Assembly: GCF_900169785.1 (NCBI RefSeq)
Contig: NZ_FWER01000060.1
Coordinates: forward strand, 1-50,847
Reading direction: 5' to 3'
Source: Rhizobium sullae
GTDB lineage: Bacteria; Pseudomonadota; Alphaproteobacteria; Rhizobiales; Rhizobiaceae
DNA: 50,847 nt
Under the pieces are notes generated by a model. It was not told the DNA's origin. It made no database searches and saw nothing but the letters and a program-made list of their open reading frames with translations. The position numbers and the translations under genes are program-made. Positions 8,140-17,548 of the stretch are shown one piece after another (positions within the stretch are counted from its first letter, which is position 1; each line of letters starts with the position of its first letter).

Positions 8140-8757
8140 ATGACCAACATCCTCCTCGTTACCTCTAGCCCACGCGGTCCTCAGAGCCTTTCCACCCGAT
8201 TTGCCCGTGACATCGCTGAAAGCCTCAACGCCCGTACCGGCGGCACAATTGTCGAACGTGATCTTGGGGCGGCACCGATGCCGCATATCACAGCGGCCTA
8301 TATCGACGGCCGCATTGCGCCGCCCGAGACACGTACACCCGAACAGATCGAAGCCGTCAATCTCGCTCAAAGCCTCGTTGACGAGGTCCAGGCTGCCGAC
8401 GTGATCGTCATTGGCTCGGGCATGATCAACTTCGGCCCGCCGACGCAGCTCAAGGCTTGGTTTGACTACATCACTTGGCCTGGCGTCACCTTTCGCTACG
8501 ACGCAACCGGTGTGATGGGATTGTTGCCCGCCAAGAGAGTCTATCTCGTGACGGCAGCTGGCGGCGTCTTTTCGGAAGGCAAGAATGCCCCGTTAGACTT
8601 CCAAACCACCTATCTCGCGCATCTTCTCGGTTTTATCGGACTGACGGATATCGAAGTGGTCCGCGTTGAAGGGACACTCGTAAGCCCGGACGCAGCCAAG
8701 GCTGCGATCGCCTCCACCGAAGCACAGATCCGGGCTGCACTAGAGCGTGCCGCCTGA
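8140..8757 (+). CDS. azoR: FMN-dependent NADH-azoreductase
   Basis: A 205-residue flavodoxin-fold enzyme that reduces azo compounds and quinones with NADH, usually a cytosolic dimer with FMN. Family motifs are visible: the phosphate-binding N-terminus (VTSSPRGPQSLSTRFAR), the flavin-contacting loop (MINFGPPTQLKAWFDYITWP) with the following VTFRY, and the late TAAGGVFSEG segment followed by YLAHLLGFIGLTDIE. The length matches AzoR/AcpD. The ATG at 8140 follows AAGGAG. The adjacent HxlR gene suggests induction by quinones or other electrophiles. The gene converges on the SDR gene at 9640-8912, leaving about 150 bases without a recognisable gene. Confidence 0.94.
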   Translation: MTNILLVTSSPRGPQSLSTRFARDIAESLNARTGGTIVERDLGAAPMPHITAAYIDGRIAPPETRTPEQIEAVNLAQSLVDEVQAADVIVIGSGMINFGPPTQLKAWFDYITWPGVTFRYDATGVMGLLPAKRVYLVTAAGGVFSEGKNAPLDFQTTYLAHLLGFIGLTDIEVVRVEGTLVSPDAAKAAIASTEAQIRAALERAA

Positions 8758-8911
8758 CCCGCAAACCCATCAGCCAGCTACCGAAGAAATCGGCGAATGG
8801 TGTGATGCGAGCGGGTATGGCGATGGCAAGGATGGCAGGGCTGCCTTGCAGCTGCTGCCCTCCCCGGCTCATGGTGTGCAGCGGCCGGGCAAGCAGCAAG
8901 CGATTGGGCAT

Positions 8912-9640
8912 TCAGATATCGAAATTGGTCGGCAGCACGACGACATCCCGAATTGTGACATTTCTCGGCCTTGTCAGCATGAAGATGATGGCATCGGCCA
9001 CCTCGGACGGCTCGATGAGGCTTCCGGATTCCTTGGCCTTTTGCAGATTTTCTTCGGGCCAGTCGGCAAGGAGCGCGCTGATTACCGGCCCGGGCGAAAC
9101 CGAGCCCACCCGGATGCCTTTCTTGTTGACCTGGCGCCGCACGGTCTGGACGAAGCAGGTCATGGCCCACTTGGAAGCCGAATAGACGGGCTCCCAAGGG
9201 ACGGGATAATGCCCCGCGACTGAACTCGTAATGATAATGTCGCCCGAGCCGCGCGCGATCATGTGCGGCAGAACGTCATGGACATTCTTCATGACCGCGT
9301 TGACGTTGAGGTTGAGCATCCGGTCAATAATGGCCGTGTCGGCCTCAATCAGATCGCCCCCGATATAGGTGCCCGCATTGGCATGGAAAATATCGAGTTG
9401 GCCGGTCAACTTCTCGATAGACGGCATGAGGGTTGCGCAACTGGCGGGATCGAGAAGATCGATTACCAGGGGGATCGCGACATCGCCGAGCTCCGCGCAA
9501 ACCGCGTCCAGCGCTTTCTGGTCGCGATCGACGAGTACCACGCGCGCGCCTTGCGCAATCATCGCCCTCGTGCTCGCCAGTCCAATGCCGGAGGCCGCAC
9601 CCGTAATCGCTGCCACCATGCCTTCCAATTGCTTGACCAT
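8912..9640 (-). CDS. Ribitol 2-dehydrogenase-like SDR oxidoreductase
   Basis: Short-chain dehydrogenase of 242 residues. The cofactor motif TGAASGIG, the LDIFHANAG segment and the catalytic YSASK are present. From memory, much of the protein reads like Klebsiella ribitol dehydrogenase RbtD: DIFHANAGTYIGG, PVPWEPVYSASK and a C-terminus with NVTIRDVVVLP. Ribitol dehydrogenase oxidises ribitol to D-ribulose with NAD. The ATG at 9640 follows AAGGAG; the open frame runs further upstream without homology. It is the last gene of the polyol operon that starts at the binding protein. Exact substrate (ribitol or another polyol) is uncertain; the family call is firm. Confidence 0.88.
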   Translation of the reverse strand: MVKQLEGMVAAITGAASGIGLASTRAMIAQGARVVLVDRDQKALDAVCAELGDVAIPLVIDLLDPASCATLMPSIEKLTGQLDIFHANAGTYIGGDLIEADTAIIDRMLNLNVNAVMKNVHDVLPHMIARGSGDIIITSSVAGHYPVPWEPVYSASKWAMTCFVQTVRRQVNKKGIRVGSVSPGPVISALLADWPEENLQKAKESGSLIEPSEVADAIIFMLTRPRNVTIRDVVVLPTNFDI

Positions 9641-9695
9641 GCTCGTCTCCTTCTGCCTCAGATCAAATATCGAAAATCCCGCCGTCGATCCGCCG

Positions 9696-10712
9696 TCAAC
9701 GGCTGCCCCACTGGCGTGCCAGGTCGAGGCATTGTTTCCACCCGACGACACCGTCGGTCGTGCCCGCGCTCCGCAGCGAGCAGGCGGCCGCGGCGTGACC
9801 GAGCCAAAGGCAGTCCTTGATCGCCCAGTGCTCATGCAGGCCGTACATAAAGCCAGCCGCGAAGGCATCACCCGCACCGTTCGGTCCGACAATCACAGTC
9901 TGCGGCACCCTCACCGACGCCACGAATATCTTCTCTCCAGGCCGCGTGACGGTGATCGCGCCTTCGGGAAAATGGACTGTGACAAGCCCCATCGCGCCCT
10001 TTTGGAGAATGGCGGCCGAGGCCGCCGCGCAGGCCTCGATATCCGTCCTGCCCGCCCGCGTAGTCTCCGTCTCCGCCAGCGCGCCGATCTCGCTGTCGTT
10101 GACGATGAGCGTATCGAGATGTGGTAGGCAGGGCAGGATCAGGCCACGCAGGCATTCCGGCGTGACCGTGCAGAGTTCGAGATTGGTTTCGAGACGAGCG
10201 GCGCGAGCGGCTTTGAGCACCGTCACCCATCCGTTGGCGTTATCGCCCCAGGGTGCATCCATCGTGGGATGGATGCCGGGAAGCCCAAGATGCAAGAAGC
10301 GCGCGGAGGTCCCGGAGAAATCAAAATGGTCCGGCGAAAGCAGCGCCGAAACTCCGAGGTCGGAAATATGTGTTCGCAGTCCACTTGCCTGCGAGATGAA
10401 GGCCTCGGTCGTATGGGTGGGCGCTTCGTCGCTGACATGCATTTGCCGATGGCCGAGACCCGCCCGTTCGGCCTCAGTGATGAGCTTTCGCCCGGCCTCG
10501 TCGTTGCCGACCAGTCCGATGGTTTCGACGGGGATCGACGGGTCGAGCCTCTTGATGTCGATGGCGAGATTGCAGGCAGGGCCGCCGCCGCGTTCCTCAA
10601 GCCCCCAGGCGATACCGACGCTGTCTTCCCGCGGCCATGCGTCGATTCTGCGGTTTCGGTCCAGGCACCAGGTACCACCGGCGATGAAGCCGCGCCTGCT
10701 CGTTCCAGCCAT
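9696..10712 (-). CDS. PfkB-family carbohydrate kinase (first of two)
   Basis: A 338-residue ribokinase-like (PF00294) sugar kinase. The diagnostic C-terminal motif with the anion hole and catalytic aspartate is clear (VGPNGAGDAFAAGFMYGL), and an N-terminal GGGPACNLAIDIKRL segment matches the sugar-binding side. The ATG at 10712 lies just after GGGGAGGAG, 20 bases beyond the stop of the aldolase-like gene. It is expected to phosphorylate a ketose or aldose made by the neighbouring dehydrogenases. Its direct pairing with an aldolase-like gene suggests a kinase-aldolase route separate from the second kinase at 22770. The substrate cannot be read from sequence. Confidence 0.9.
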   Translation of the reverse strand: MAGTSRRGFIAGGTWCLDRNRRIDAWPREDSVGIAWGLEERGGGPACNLAIDIKRLDPSIPVETIGLVGNDEAGRKLITEAERAGLGHRQMHVSDEAPTHTTEAFISQASGLRTHISDLGVSALLSPDHFDFSGTSARFLHLGLPGIHPTMDAPWGDNANGWVTVLKAARAARLETNLELCTVTPECLRGLILPCLPHLDTLIVNDSEIGALAETETTRAGRTDIEACAAASAAILQKGAMGLVTVHFPEGAITVTRPGEKIFVASVRVPQTVIVGPNGAGDAFAAGFMYGLHEHWAIKDCLWLGHAAAACSLRSAGTTDGVVGWKQCLDLARQWGSR

Positions 10713-10732
10713 CGTCTCCTCCCCTGCCGGGC

Positions 10733-11716
10733 TCAATTCATCAGGACCTTCTCTGTGATAGCCATGTCGCCGGAGAGGCTCCGCATCGGCTTCTGCCCGC
10801 CTGCCTGCAGCGCGCCGTGATAAGCCCTGACCGCCTCTTCCGGCCCGAGATCACCATCTGCTACGGCGCGCATGAATTTCACCATAGCGAGCGGGTCCTC
10901 GGCGAGATTGATCTTGCGGCCGAAGAGCGCTACGCGGGCGCCGTATTTCTCCGCCTGGTGGATGAGTTCGAAGGTGTCGCGCGCGGTCCCTGCACCGCCG
11001 CCCAGCACGCCGACGACCAGGCTCGGGTCGTAGGAGGTGAGCTCCTCCAGCGCCTTCGGCCCATTGAACGGGATCTTCAGGAACTGCGGCCGCCGGGCGC
11101 CCGTCAGCCCGGCGAGCGCCCGGCATATGCAATCATTCACGAAATGCGGCTGGAGGTCGGGCGCAATCCCGGTATCGACGTTCGGGTTGAAGACCTCGAG
11201 GAAATAATTGAAGCCGTTGTCGTCGGCATCCTCTACGAAATCCAGGAAGGCGAGGAGCGAATTGTAATCCGCATCTAGATCGTTGTTGAAGGTGATCGAA
11301 TAAAGGCCGAGATCGGTATGACGCCGGTTGACCGACAGCGAAGCGGTGCGATAGGGCCGAGACGGCTGGCTGGCATAGGCCGCGCCGCGCCCTACCCAGA
11401 TATCCGTCGCATCATTGGCGCGAATGGCCGGTTTGACGCTGCTATCGGCATAAGCGCCGCTTTCCGTCAGCAGTTCGAGATTGGAGGCGGAGGTCAGCAT
11501 GATATCAACGATGTCCTGGGTGATCACGGCCTTGATCTGGCCGAGGAATTCCGCCCGCGTCCGGTAGCGCGTGTGGGAGCAGTCCTTTTCGAGCTTGGGG
11601 CCGCAGGATGGAATGCTTGGCCCCATATCGCCATCCTTGGCGTCCGCGATGATGAAATCCGTTCGCTTGTAGTTGCCGGCCCTGATCCTGGCGATTTTTG
11701 CGTCAAAGCGTGTCAT
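10733..11716 (-). CDS. Aldolase-like TIM-barrel protein
   Basis: A protein of about 327 residues that looks like a DeoC/FbaB/LacD-type aldolase fold. The C-terminal part shows the glycine-rich phosphate-binding loop (VGVLGGGAGTARDTFEL) followed by ARVALFGRKINLAEDP, as in class I aldolases. A conserved N-terminal DFIIADAKDGDMG phrase is also present. A lysine in LKIPFNGPK is a candidate Schiff-base residue, but this is a guess. The ATG at 11716 has AAGGAT upstream; an in-frame ATG at 11782 would add 22 residues. It lies between an SDR and a PfkB kinase, fitting cleavage of a phosphorylated ketose. Database entries are probably labelled hypothetical or aldolase. Confidence 0.7.
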   Translation of the reverse strand: MTRFDAKIARIRAGNYKRTDFIIADAKDGDMGPSIPSCGPKLEKDCSHTRYRTRAEFLGQIKAVITQDIVDIMLTSASNLELLTESGAYADSSVKPAIRANDATDIWVGRGAAYASQPSRPYRTASLSVNRRHTDLGLYSITFNNDLDADYNSLLAFLDFVEDADDNGFNYFLEVFNPNVDTGIAPDLQPHFVNDCICRALAGLTGARRPQFLKIPFNGPKALEELTSYDPSLVVGVLGGGAGTARDTFELIHQAEKYGARVALFGRKINLAEDPLAMVKFMRAVADGDLGPEEAVRAYHGALQAGGQKPMRSLSGDMAITEKVLMN

Positions 11717-11798
11717 GCGCTGATCCTTGAGAAAATCTGGGGCCGCCAGTCCGGCGGCGGGAAGGTTTACAAATTGAGGCATCCGCCTCGGACAATCG

Positions 11799-12524
11799 TC
11801 ATGCGATCATGTAACCGCCATCCACGGGCATCGACAGGCCGTTGACCATGGCTGCCTCGTCGGAGAGCAGGAAAAGAATGACCTCGGCGATGTCGCCGGG
11901 ATCGGCGAAACGGCCGACCGGAATGCGGTTGAGCATGCCGGCTGCCTTTTCCGGATCGCTCCAGGCCTTGATGGCCATAGGCGTGAGTGTCACGGTGGGA
12001 TGCACGCCGTTGACGCGTATGCCCATCGGCGCAAGCTCCTTGGCCATCACCCGGGTCAGCCCGTCGAGACCGGACTTGGAAGCGCAATAGGCCGCGTGAT
12101 CGGGAATACCCACAAAGGCGGCGACGCTCGATACATTGACGATTGCGCCTTTCCGGCCGTTCTTCACCATGTCACGGGCATATTCCTGCGAAACGATCAT
12201 CGGTGCCCTCGCATTGACGGCATAGAGCAGATCGAAGTTCTCGACCTTGAGATCGAGGAAAGGTTCAAGCTCGGTCGTGCCGGCACAGTTGATCAGAAAA
12301 TCGGCTGGCAGCGCCTGAAGGGCTGCGGCGCGCGTTGCGTCCGGATCGGCAAGATCGACCGCAATCGCGATGCATCCGATTTCACTCTTCAGTTCCTCAA
12401 GATCGGCCGCCGAGCGCGACAGCGCGGTCACCTTGGCCCCACGCTTAGCCAGCATGACGGCGGTCGCACGCCCGATGCCCTTGCCGGCGCCGGTCACCAC
12501 CACACGCCTGTTTGAAAAGTCCAT
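11799..12524 (-). CDS. L-xylulose reductase-like SDR oxidoreductase
   Basis: A 241-residue short-chain dehydrogenase. Motifs: VVVTGAGKGIGRAT (cofactor), NCAG, NVSSVAAF, catalytic YCASK. The pattern SRSAADLEEL, VHPTVTLTPM, and WSDPEKAAGMLNRIPVGRFA closely resembles dicarbonyl/L-xylulose reductase (DCXR), which interconverts L-xylulose and xylitol and acts on other polyol/ketose pairs. The ATG at 12524 is eight bases after AGGAGG; the open frame extends to a TTG at 12530. The ribosome site overlaps the stop of the upstream SDR, so the two are coupled. Substrate is inferred as a polyol or ketose from family and operon. Confidence 0.87.
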   Translation of the reverse strand: MDFSNRRVVVTGAGKGIGRATAVMLAKRGAKVTALSRSAADLEELKSEIGCIAIAVDLADPDATRAAALQALPADFLINCAGTTELEPFLDLKVENFDLLYAVNARAPMIVSQEYARDMVKNGRKGAIVNVSSVAAFVGIPDHAAYCASKSGLDGLTRVMAKELAPMGIRVNGVHPTVTLTPMAIKAWSDPEKAAGMLNRIPVGRFADPGDIAEVILFLLSDEAAMVNGLSMPVDGGYMIA

Positions 12525-12536
12525 TTCCAATACCTC

Positions 12537-13307
12537 CTACCAGCAAGTGAAGCCGCCATCAGCCTTGACGGTCGCGCCGGTGATCAGGCTCGATGCGTCG
12601 CAGGCGAGAAAATGCACGACCGACGCAATCTCATGGGGCTGGCCCATCCGGCCCATCGGCGTGTCGCGCAGCCAGATGTCCATCATCGACTTGTCGACCA
12701 CGGATTTCGTCATTTCGGTTTCGATATAGGTTGGTGCCACGGCATTGACGCGAACGCCGCGGTCCGCCCATTCCACGGCGAGTGACGCGGTCAGGTGGTG
12801 GACGGCCGCCTTGGAGGCGTTGTAATAGGTCTGGAGTTGCGGCCGGTTCGCGATATAGCCTGACATCGATCCGATATTGACGATCGCGCCATGGCCGGCC
12901 TTGAGCATATAGCGGCCGAAGGTGCGATTGCACCAGAAGACGCCGTTGTAGTTCACATCGTTGACATTGAGCCAGAGTTCGTCCGGCGTATCCTCTGCCG
13001 CCGTGCCGGTGCGGGCAATGCCTGCATTGGCGACCAGCGCGTCGATGCGACCATGTTTTGCGAAGATATCCGCCGCGGCTTTGTCGATGGCCGCCGAATC
13101 CGTGACATCGAGGACCAGCGCATCGGCTTCGATACCCTTCCCGGCCAAGGCCTGCCTGCCGGATTCGGCGACCGCTTCGTCGCGATCGATGATGACGACA
13201 CGGGCGCCCGCCTCGGCAAGCGCTTCGGCGCAGGCAAGGCCGATACCGCGCCCGCCGCCGGTCACCACCGCGGTTTGGCCATCCATCCGGAACTTCTCAA
13301 AGAACAT
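12537..13307 (-). CDS. Galactitol dehydrogenase-like SDR oxidoreductase
   Basis: A 256-residue short-chain dehydrogenase with TGGGRGIG, NAGIA, GSMSG and catalytic YNASK. The stretch from IVNIGSMSGYIANRPQ through EWADRGVRVNAVAPTYIETE to the last residues GGFTCW matches the Rhodobacter galactitol dehydrogenase type, which oxidises galactitol and related hexitols and ends in a similar GG-aromatic-T-x-W. A polyol 2-dehydrogenase role is therefore likely, with galactitol giving a ketohexose as the model reaction. It directly follows the ABC ATPase gene in the operon. Confidence in polyol specificity is good; the precise polyol is open. Confidence 0.88.
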   Translation of the reverse strand: MFFEKFRMDGQTAVVTGGGRGIGLACAEALAEAGARVVIIDRDEAVAESGRQALAGKGIEADALVLDVTDSAAIDKAAADIFAKHGRIDALVANAGIARTGTAAEDTPDELWLNVNDVNYNGVFWCNRTFGRYMLKAGHGAIVNIGSMSGYIANRPQLQTYYNASKAAVHHLTASLAVEWADRGVRVNAVAPTYIETEMTKSVVDKSMMDIWLRDTPMGRMGQPHEIASVVHFLACDASSLITGATVKADGGFTCW

Positions 13308-13332
13308 GTCTTGCTTCCCTGGCTATGCGGAA

Positions 13333-14394
<1,062 letters not shown>

Positions 14395-14404
14395 ATGAAT
14401 TCCT

Positions 14405-15448
14405 CTATTGCGGCAGTGCGATCTGCATCTTGACTTCGCCTTTCGGGGCGGACGCCGCGATCTCGAAAGCACGGACGCTTTCGCCGAAATCGAATGTGCG
14501 GGTGATGAGCGGCTTCACGTCGATCGCACCTGATGCCAGCATGGCCACGCAGCGCGGAAAGACATGGGCATAGCGGAAGACATGCTCCACGCGCGCTTCC
14601 CGCACCATGGCCTTGCCGACATCGTAGTGGATCGGATGGACCTGCGAACCGATGAAGACAACGCGGCCGCCGGGCGAAAGCGGGTCGAACACGCCCTCGG
14701 CGCCCTTGGGATGGCCCGAGCACTCGAACACGATCTCAACGCCCCAGCCGTCGGTGGCGGCAAGGATTTCCTTGGCCAGGTCCTGCCTTGCAACATTGAC
14801 TGGTGAGATCGGACCGAGCTTGGCGGCGAGCTCCAGCTTGGCGTCGTCGATGTCGCTCACGAAAACCCGTGCGCAGCCGGCCGCGACAGCCGAAAGCGCT
14901 GTCACCAGACCGATCGGACCGGCACCGATCACGAGCGCTATGTCGCCCGGCTTGACTTGGGCCTTGGTCGCCGCATGCACACCCACCGCCAGCGGCTCGA
15001 CCATCGCGGCTTCGGCGAACGACACATTGTCGGGCAGCTTAAAGGAGAAATCGGCAGGGTGGACGACCGCGGGCCTGAGTACGCCATGGACGGGCGGCGT
15101 CGCCCAGAAGCGGACCGCCGGATCGACATTGTAGAGTCCCATGCGCGTCGCGCGGCTGTTGGGATCGGGGACTCCTGGCTCCATACACACCCGATCGCCC
15201 GCCTTCAGCGAGGTCACCTCGGCACCGGTCTCCATCACAGTGCCGGACGCCTCGTGGCCGAGGATCATCGGCGCTTTCACCTGGAACACGCCGGTGCCGC
15301 CATGCGTATAGTAATGCACATCGGAACCGCAGATGCCCACGGTGTGGAGCTTGATCCGGACGTCGCGCGGACCCAGCACCTCTTCACGCTCGATCGGGAA
15401 ATCCCGCAGCGACAGCTTCATCTTCTCTTCTAGTACCAGCGATTTCAT
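14405..15448 (-). CDS. Zinc-dependent polyol dehydrogenase (sorbitol/xylitol DH family)
   Basis: A 347-residue medium-chain dehydrogenase (PF08240 + PF00107). Catalytic-zinc ligands are visible in CGSDVHYYTHGG and LGHEASG, and the Rossmann motif is VIGAGPIGLVTA. The four structural-zinc cysteines found in many relatives are absent: the loop reads PGVPDPNSRATRMGLYNVDP, as in catalytic-zinc-only sorbitol dehydrogenases. The ATG at 15448 follows an AGGA-containing region. PF00107 enzymes in an Agrobacterium cluster were shown to oxidise D-altritol to D-tagatose, so a hexitol is a plausible substrate here. It is embedded between the permeases and the ATPase. Confidence 0.9.
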   Translation of the reverse strand: MKSLVLEEKMKLSLRDFPIEREEVLGPRDVRIKLHTVGICGSDVHYYTHGGTGVFQVKAPMILGHEASGTVMETGAEVTSLKAGDRVCMEPGVPDPNSRATRMGLYNVDPAVRFWATPPVHGVLRPAVVHPADFSFKLPDNVSFAEAAMVEPLAVGVHAATKAQVKPGDIALVIGAGPIGLVTALSAVAAGCARVFVSDIDDAKLELAAKLGPISPVNVARQDLAKEILAATDGWGVEIVFECSGHPKGAEGVFDPLSPGGRVVFIGSQVHPIHYDVGKAMVREARVEHVFRYAHVFPRCVAMLASGAIDVKPLITRTFDFGESVRAFEIAASAPKGEVKMQIALPQ

Positions 15449-15475
15449 TGTCTCTGTCCTATCTTTCAAGAAGCA

Positions 15476-15715
15476 TTAGCCGCGCCATACGATCAGGACC
15501 CCGAGCGCAACGGCCAGAACGTGGCAGACCGTCAACGGAATCGATTGTTCGAGGAACCGCATCCAGAGGAGTTCGAGCGCGACGAACAGGTAGATGCCGA
15601 CGAAGACGCGGTCGAACCAGTTGGTGGTGATCGGCAGGAAGCCGGCCGGCTCGGACTTGCTGCCCGCCACGTCCGGTTCGGCATCTGTCTGCCCTGGGTC
15701 GAATGGCTCTTGCAT
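15476..15715 (-). CDS. Small membrane protein of the ABC operon
   Basis: A 79-residue protein with a polar N-terminus and two hydrophobic segments (about residues 36-52 and 60-76). The start at 15715 has AAGGAG overlapping the permease stop, so it is translated right after the permease. No domain is recognised. It recalls the small membrane proteins found in some glycerol and polyol ABC operons (DUF2160-like), but I cannot establish homology. It may be an accessory subunit of the transporter; that is inferred only from position. Confidence 0.7.
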   Translation of the reverse strand: MQEPFDPGQTDAEPDVAGSKSEPAGFLPITTNWFDRVFVGIYLFVALELLWMRFLEQSIPLTVCHVLAVALGVLIVWRG

Positions 15716-15719
15716 CGCT

Positions 15720-16556
15720 CTACTCCTTGACCGCGCCGAAGGTGAGACCCGCCACGATATGACGCTGGACCACGGCGAAGATGATGAGCGCGGGGATGAG
15801 CGTGATAACCGCGATCGCCGCCATCGCCCCCCATTCCGTTCCCGTCGTCGTCACATATTCCGAAAGGCCCGTCGTGATCGTGCGCGCGTTGAAGCTGGTC
15901 AGGGTCGCGGCGAGTAGGAACTCGTTCCAGGCAAACACCCAGGTCAGGATCAGCGTGACGGCAAGGCCGGGTCTGGCAAGCGGGAAGATGACTTCGTAGA
16001 TGACCTGCCAGGTCGAGGCGCCGTCGACGGTCGCGGCCTCGTCGAGTTCCTTGGGAATTCCGTCGATGGTGGGCCTCAGCGTCCAGATCGCGAAAGGCAG
16101 GTTGAACGTGCAATAGAGCAGGATCATGCCGATCTTGGTGTCGTAAAGCTTCCAGTCGCCGAACGTGATGATCTGGGTGAAGAGCAGGAAGAACGGCAAA
16201 AGGAACACCGCCGCCGGTGCCATGCGGTTGGTGATGGTCCAGAAGAAGATGTTCTCCTTGCCCGCGAGGTCGAAGCGCGAGAGCGCGTAGCAAGCCATGA
16301 AGGCCAGCACCGTGACCAGTACCGCGTTGCCGCTGGATATGATCATCGAATTGAGCATGTAGCCACGCAGCGTCTCATTGCCTAAGACGTTGACGTAATT
16401 CTTCCAGTAAATCACGTCGAGAAACAGGCTCGGCGTCGTGAAGAGATCGACCGCCGGCTTCACCGAAATGATGAAGAGCCAATAGATCGGGAAAAGCGTC
16501 AGCAGGCTGAGGAGCAGCCAAAGCGCCACGTAGAGAAGGGGATTGCGGCCCTGCAT
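15720..16556 (-). CDS. Sugar/polyol ABC transporter permease (MalG type)
   Basis: Inner-membrane permease of a CUT1 importer, 278 residues with six membrane segments. The EAA loop that contacts the ATPase is clear (EAATVDGASTWQVIYEVIFP, followed by LARPG). The N-terminus reads PLLYVALWLLLSLLTLFPIYW, normal for MalG-type subunits. The ATG at 16556 shares one base with the stop of the partner permease (TGATG), so the two are coupled. Confidence 0.94.
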   Translation of the reverse strand: MQGRNPLLYVALWLLLSLLTLFPIYWLFIISVKPAVDLFTTPSLFLDVIYWKNYVNVLGNETLRGYMLNSMIISSGNAVLVTVLAFMACYALSRFDLAGKENIFFWTITNRMAPAAVFLLPFFLLFTQIITFGDWKLYDTKIGMILLYCTFNLPFAIWTLRPTIDGIPKELDEAATVDGASTWQVIYEVIFPLARPGLAVTLILTWVFAWNEFLLAATLTSFNARTITTGLSEYVTTTGTEWGAMAAIAVITLIPALIIFAVVQRHIVAGLTFGAVKE

Positions 16557-17437
16557 CAGAATGTCCTCTTCCGTTCGCGTCGAGCCACGAGAGCGACATA
16601 GAGCAGCCAGCACATCACCAGCGTGAGGTAGAGCACGATCACCGAGATCGCAGCGCCATAGCCGTAGTCGGTCTTTGGGAAGACGATCTTCCAGATATGC
16701 AGCCCGACATAGCGGGTTGCCGCACCCGGGCCGCCCGAGGTCAGCATCCAGACTTCATCGACGGTACGCAGCGCATCCATCAGGCGAATGAAGACCGTCG
16801 CGAGAATGGCCGGGCGGATCATCGGCAGCGTGACGTGCCAGAAGATCTGGCGGCGGTTGGCGCCATCGATTTGCGCCTGCTCGAACGGCTCTTTCGGCAG
16901 AGCAAGCAACGCGGCAAGCAGTGTCAGCGTCACCAGCGGCGTCCAGTGCCAGATATCCATGATGACCGTCAGCGCAAAAGCGGTGCTGGCATCGCGGCCA
17001 ATGTTGAGATCATAGCCGAACCAGCTTCTCAGGAGATAGGGAATGATGCCGATGCTGGGGGTCGTCATCAGGCGCCAGACCGAGCCGACGACGATGGGCG
17101 CGACGATCAGGGGCAGTGTGTGGATCGTGCGGAAAAAGCCACGTCCGGGAAATTCCCTCATGAAAAGCTGCGCGAGCAGATAGCCCAGCGCGATCTCGCT
17201 CAGTACCGCGAAGAAAGCGAACTTCATCGTGAAGGCAACAGAGGTCAGGAACTCGGCATCGAAGACAAGACGACGGAAGTTGTTGGCGCCGTTGTAGATC
17301 ATTTCGGAGCTTGCGCCGAACGGGTTCCATTGGTGGAATGCCACGTAGAGCACGTATATGAAGGGTATGATGCCGAAGATGCCGAGGATCGCGATCGTCG
17401 GGGCGAGCATCAGCCAGCCGACAGTGTTTGAACGCAT
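16556..17437 (-). CDS. Sugar/polyol ABC transporter permease (MalF type)
   Basis: Partner permease of the CUT1 importer, 293 residues. The EAA-type loop is seen as EQAQIDGANRRQIFWHVTLP followed by MIRPA. The late segment MLTSGGPGAATRYVGLHIWK is typical of MalF-like subunits. The ATG at 17437 follows GGGAG. It is separated from the binding-protein gene by 111 bases containing a strong hairpin, which fits lower expression of the permeases than of the binding protein. Confidence 0.94.
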   Translation of the reverse strand: MRSNTVGWLMLAPTIAILGIFGIIPFIYVLYVAFHQWNPFGASSEMIYNGANNFRRLVFDAEFLTSVAFTMKFAFFAVLSEIALGYLLAQLFMREFPGRGFFRTIHTLPLIVAPIVVGSVWRLMTTPSIGIIPYLLRSWFGYDLNIGRDASTAFALTVIMDIWHWTPLVTLTLLAALLALPKEPFEQAQIDGANRRQIFWHVTLPMIRPAILATVFIRLMDALRTVDEVWMLTSGGPGAATRYVGLHIWKIVFPKTDYGYGAAISVIVLYLTLVMCWLLYVALVARRERKRTF

Positions 17438-17498
17438 GAATTCGTGCTCCCGAAGATATTCACGCAGGTCAACAGCCTGCAGTAACCGGCAACTGCGC

Positions 17499-17529
17499 CC
17501 GGGTGGCGGTCTTGGGAGATGCCACCCGG
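17499..17529 (-). promoter_or_regulatory. Intercistronic hairpin after the binding-protein gene
   Basis: Inverted repeat CCGGGTGGC (17499-17507) and GCCACCCGG (17521-17529) with a 13-base loop. It lies between the stop of the binding-protein gene and the start of the first permease. It has no T-run, so it more likely stabilises or partly terminates the message than ends it. This is a common arrangement in ABC operons where binding protein is needed in excess. Confidence 0.6.
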
Positions 17530-17548
17530 ACGCAGGCTCTTGCCGGTC

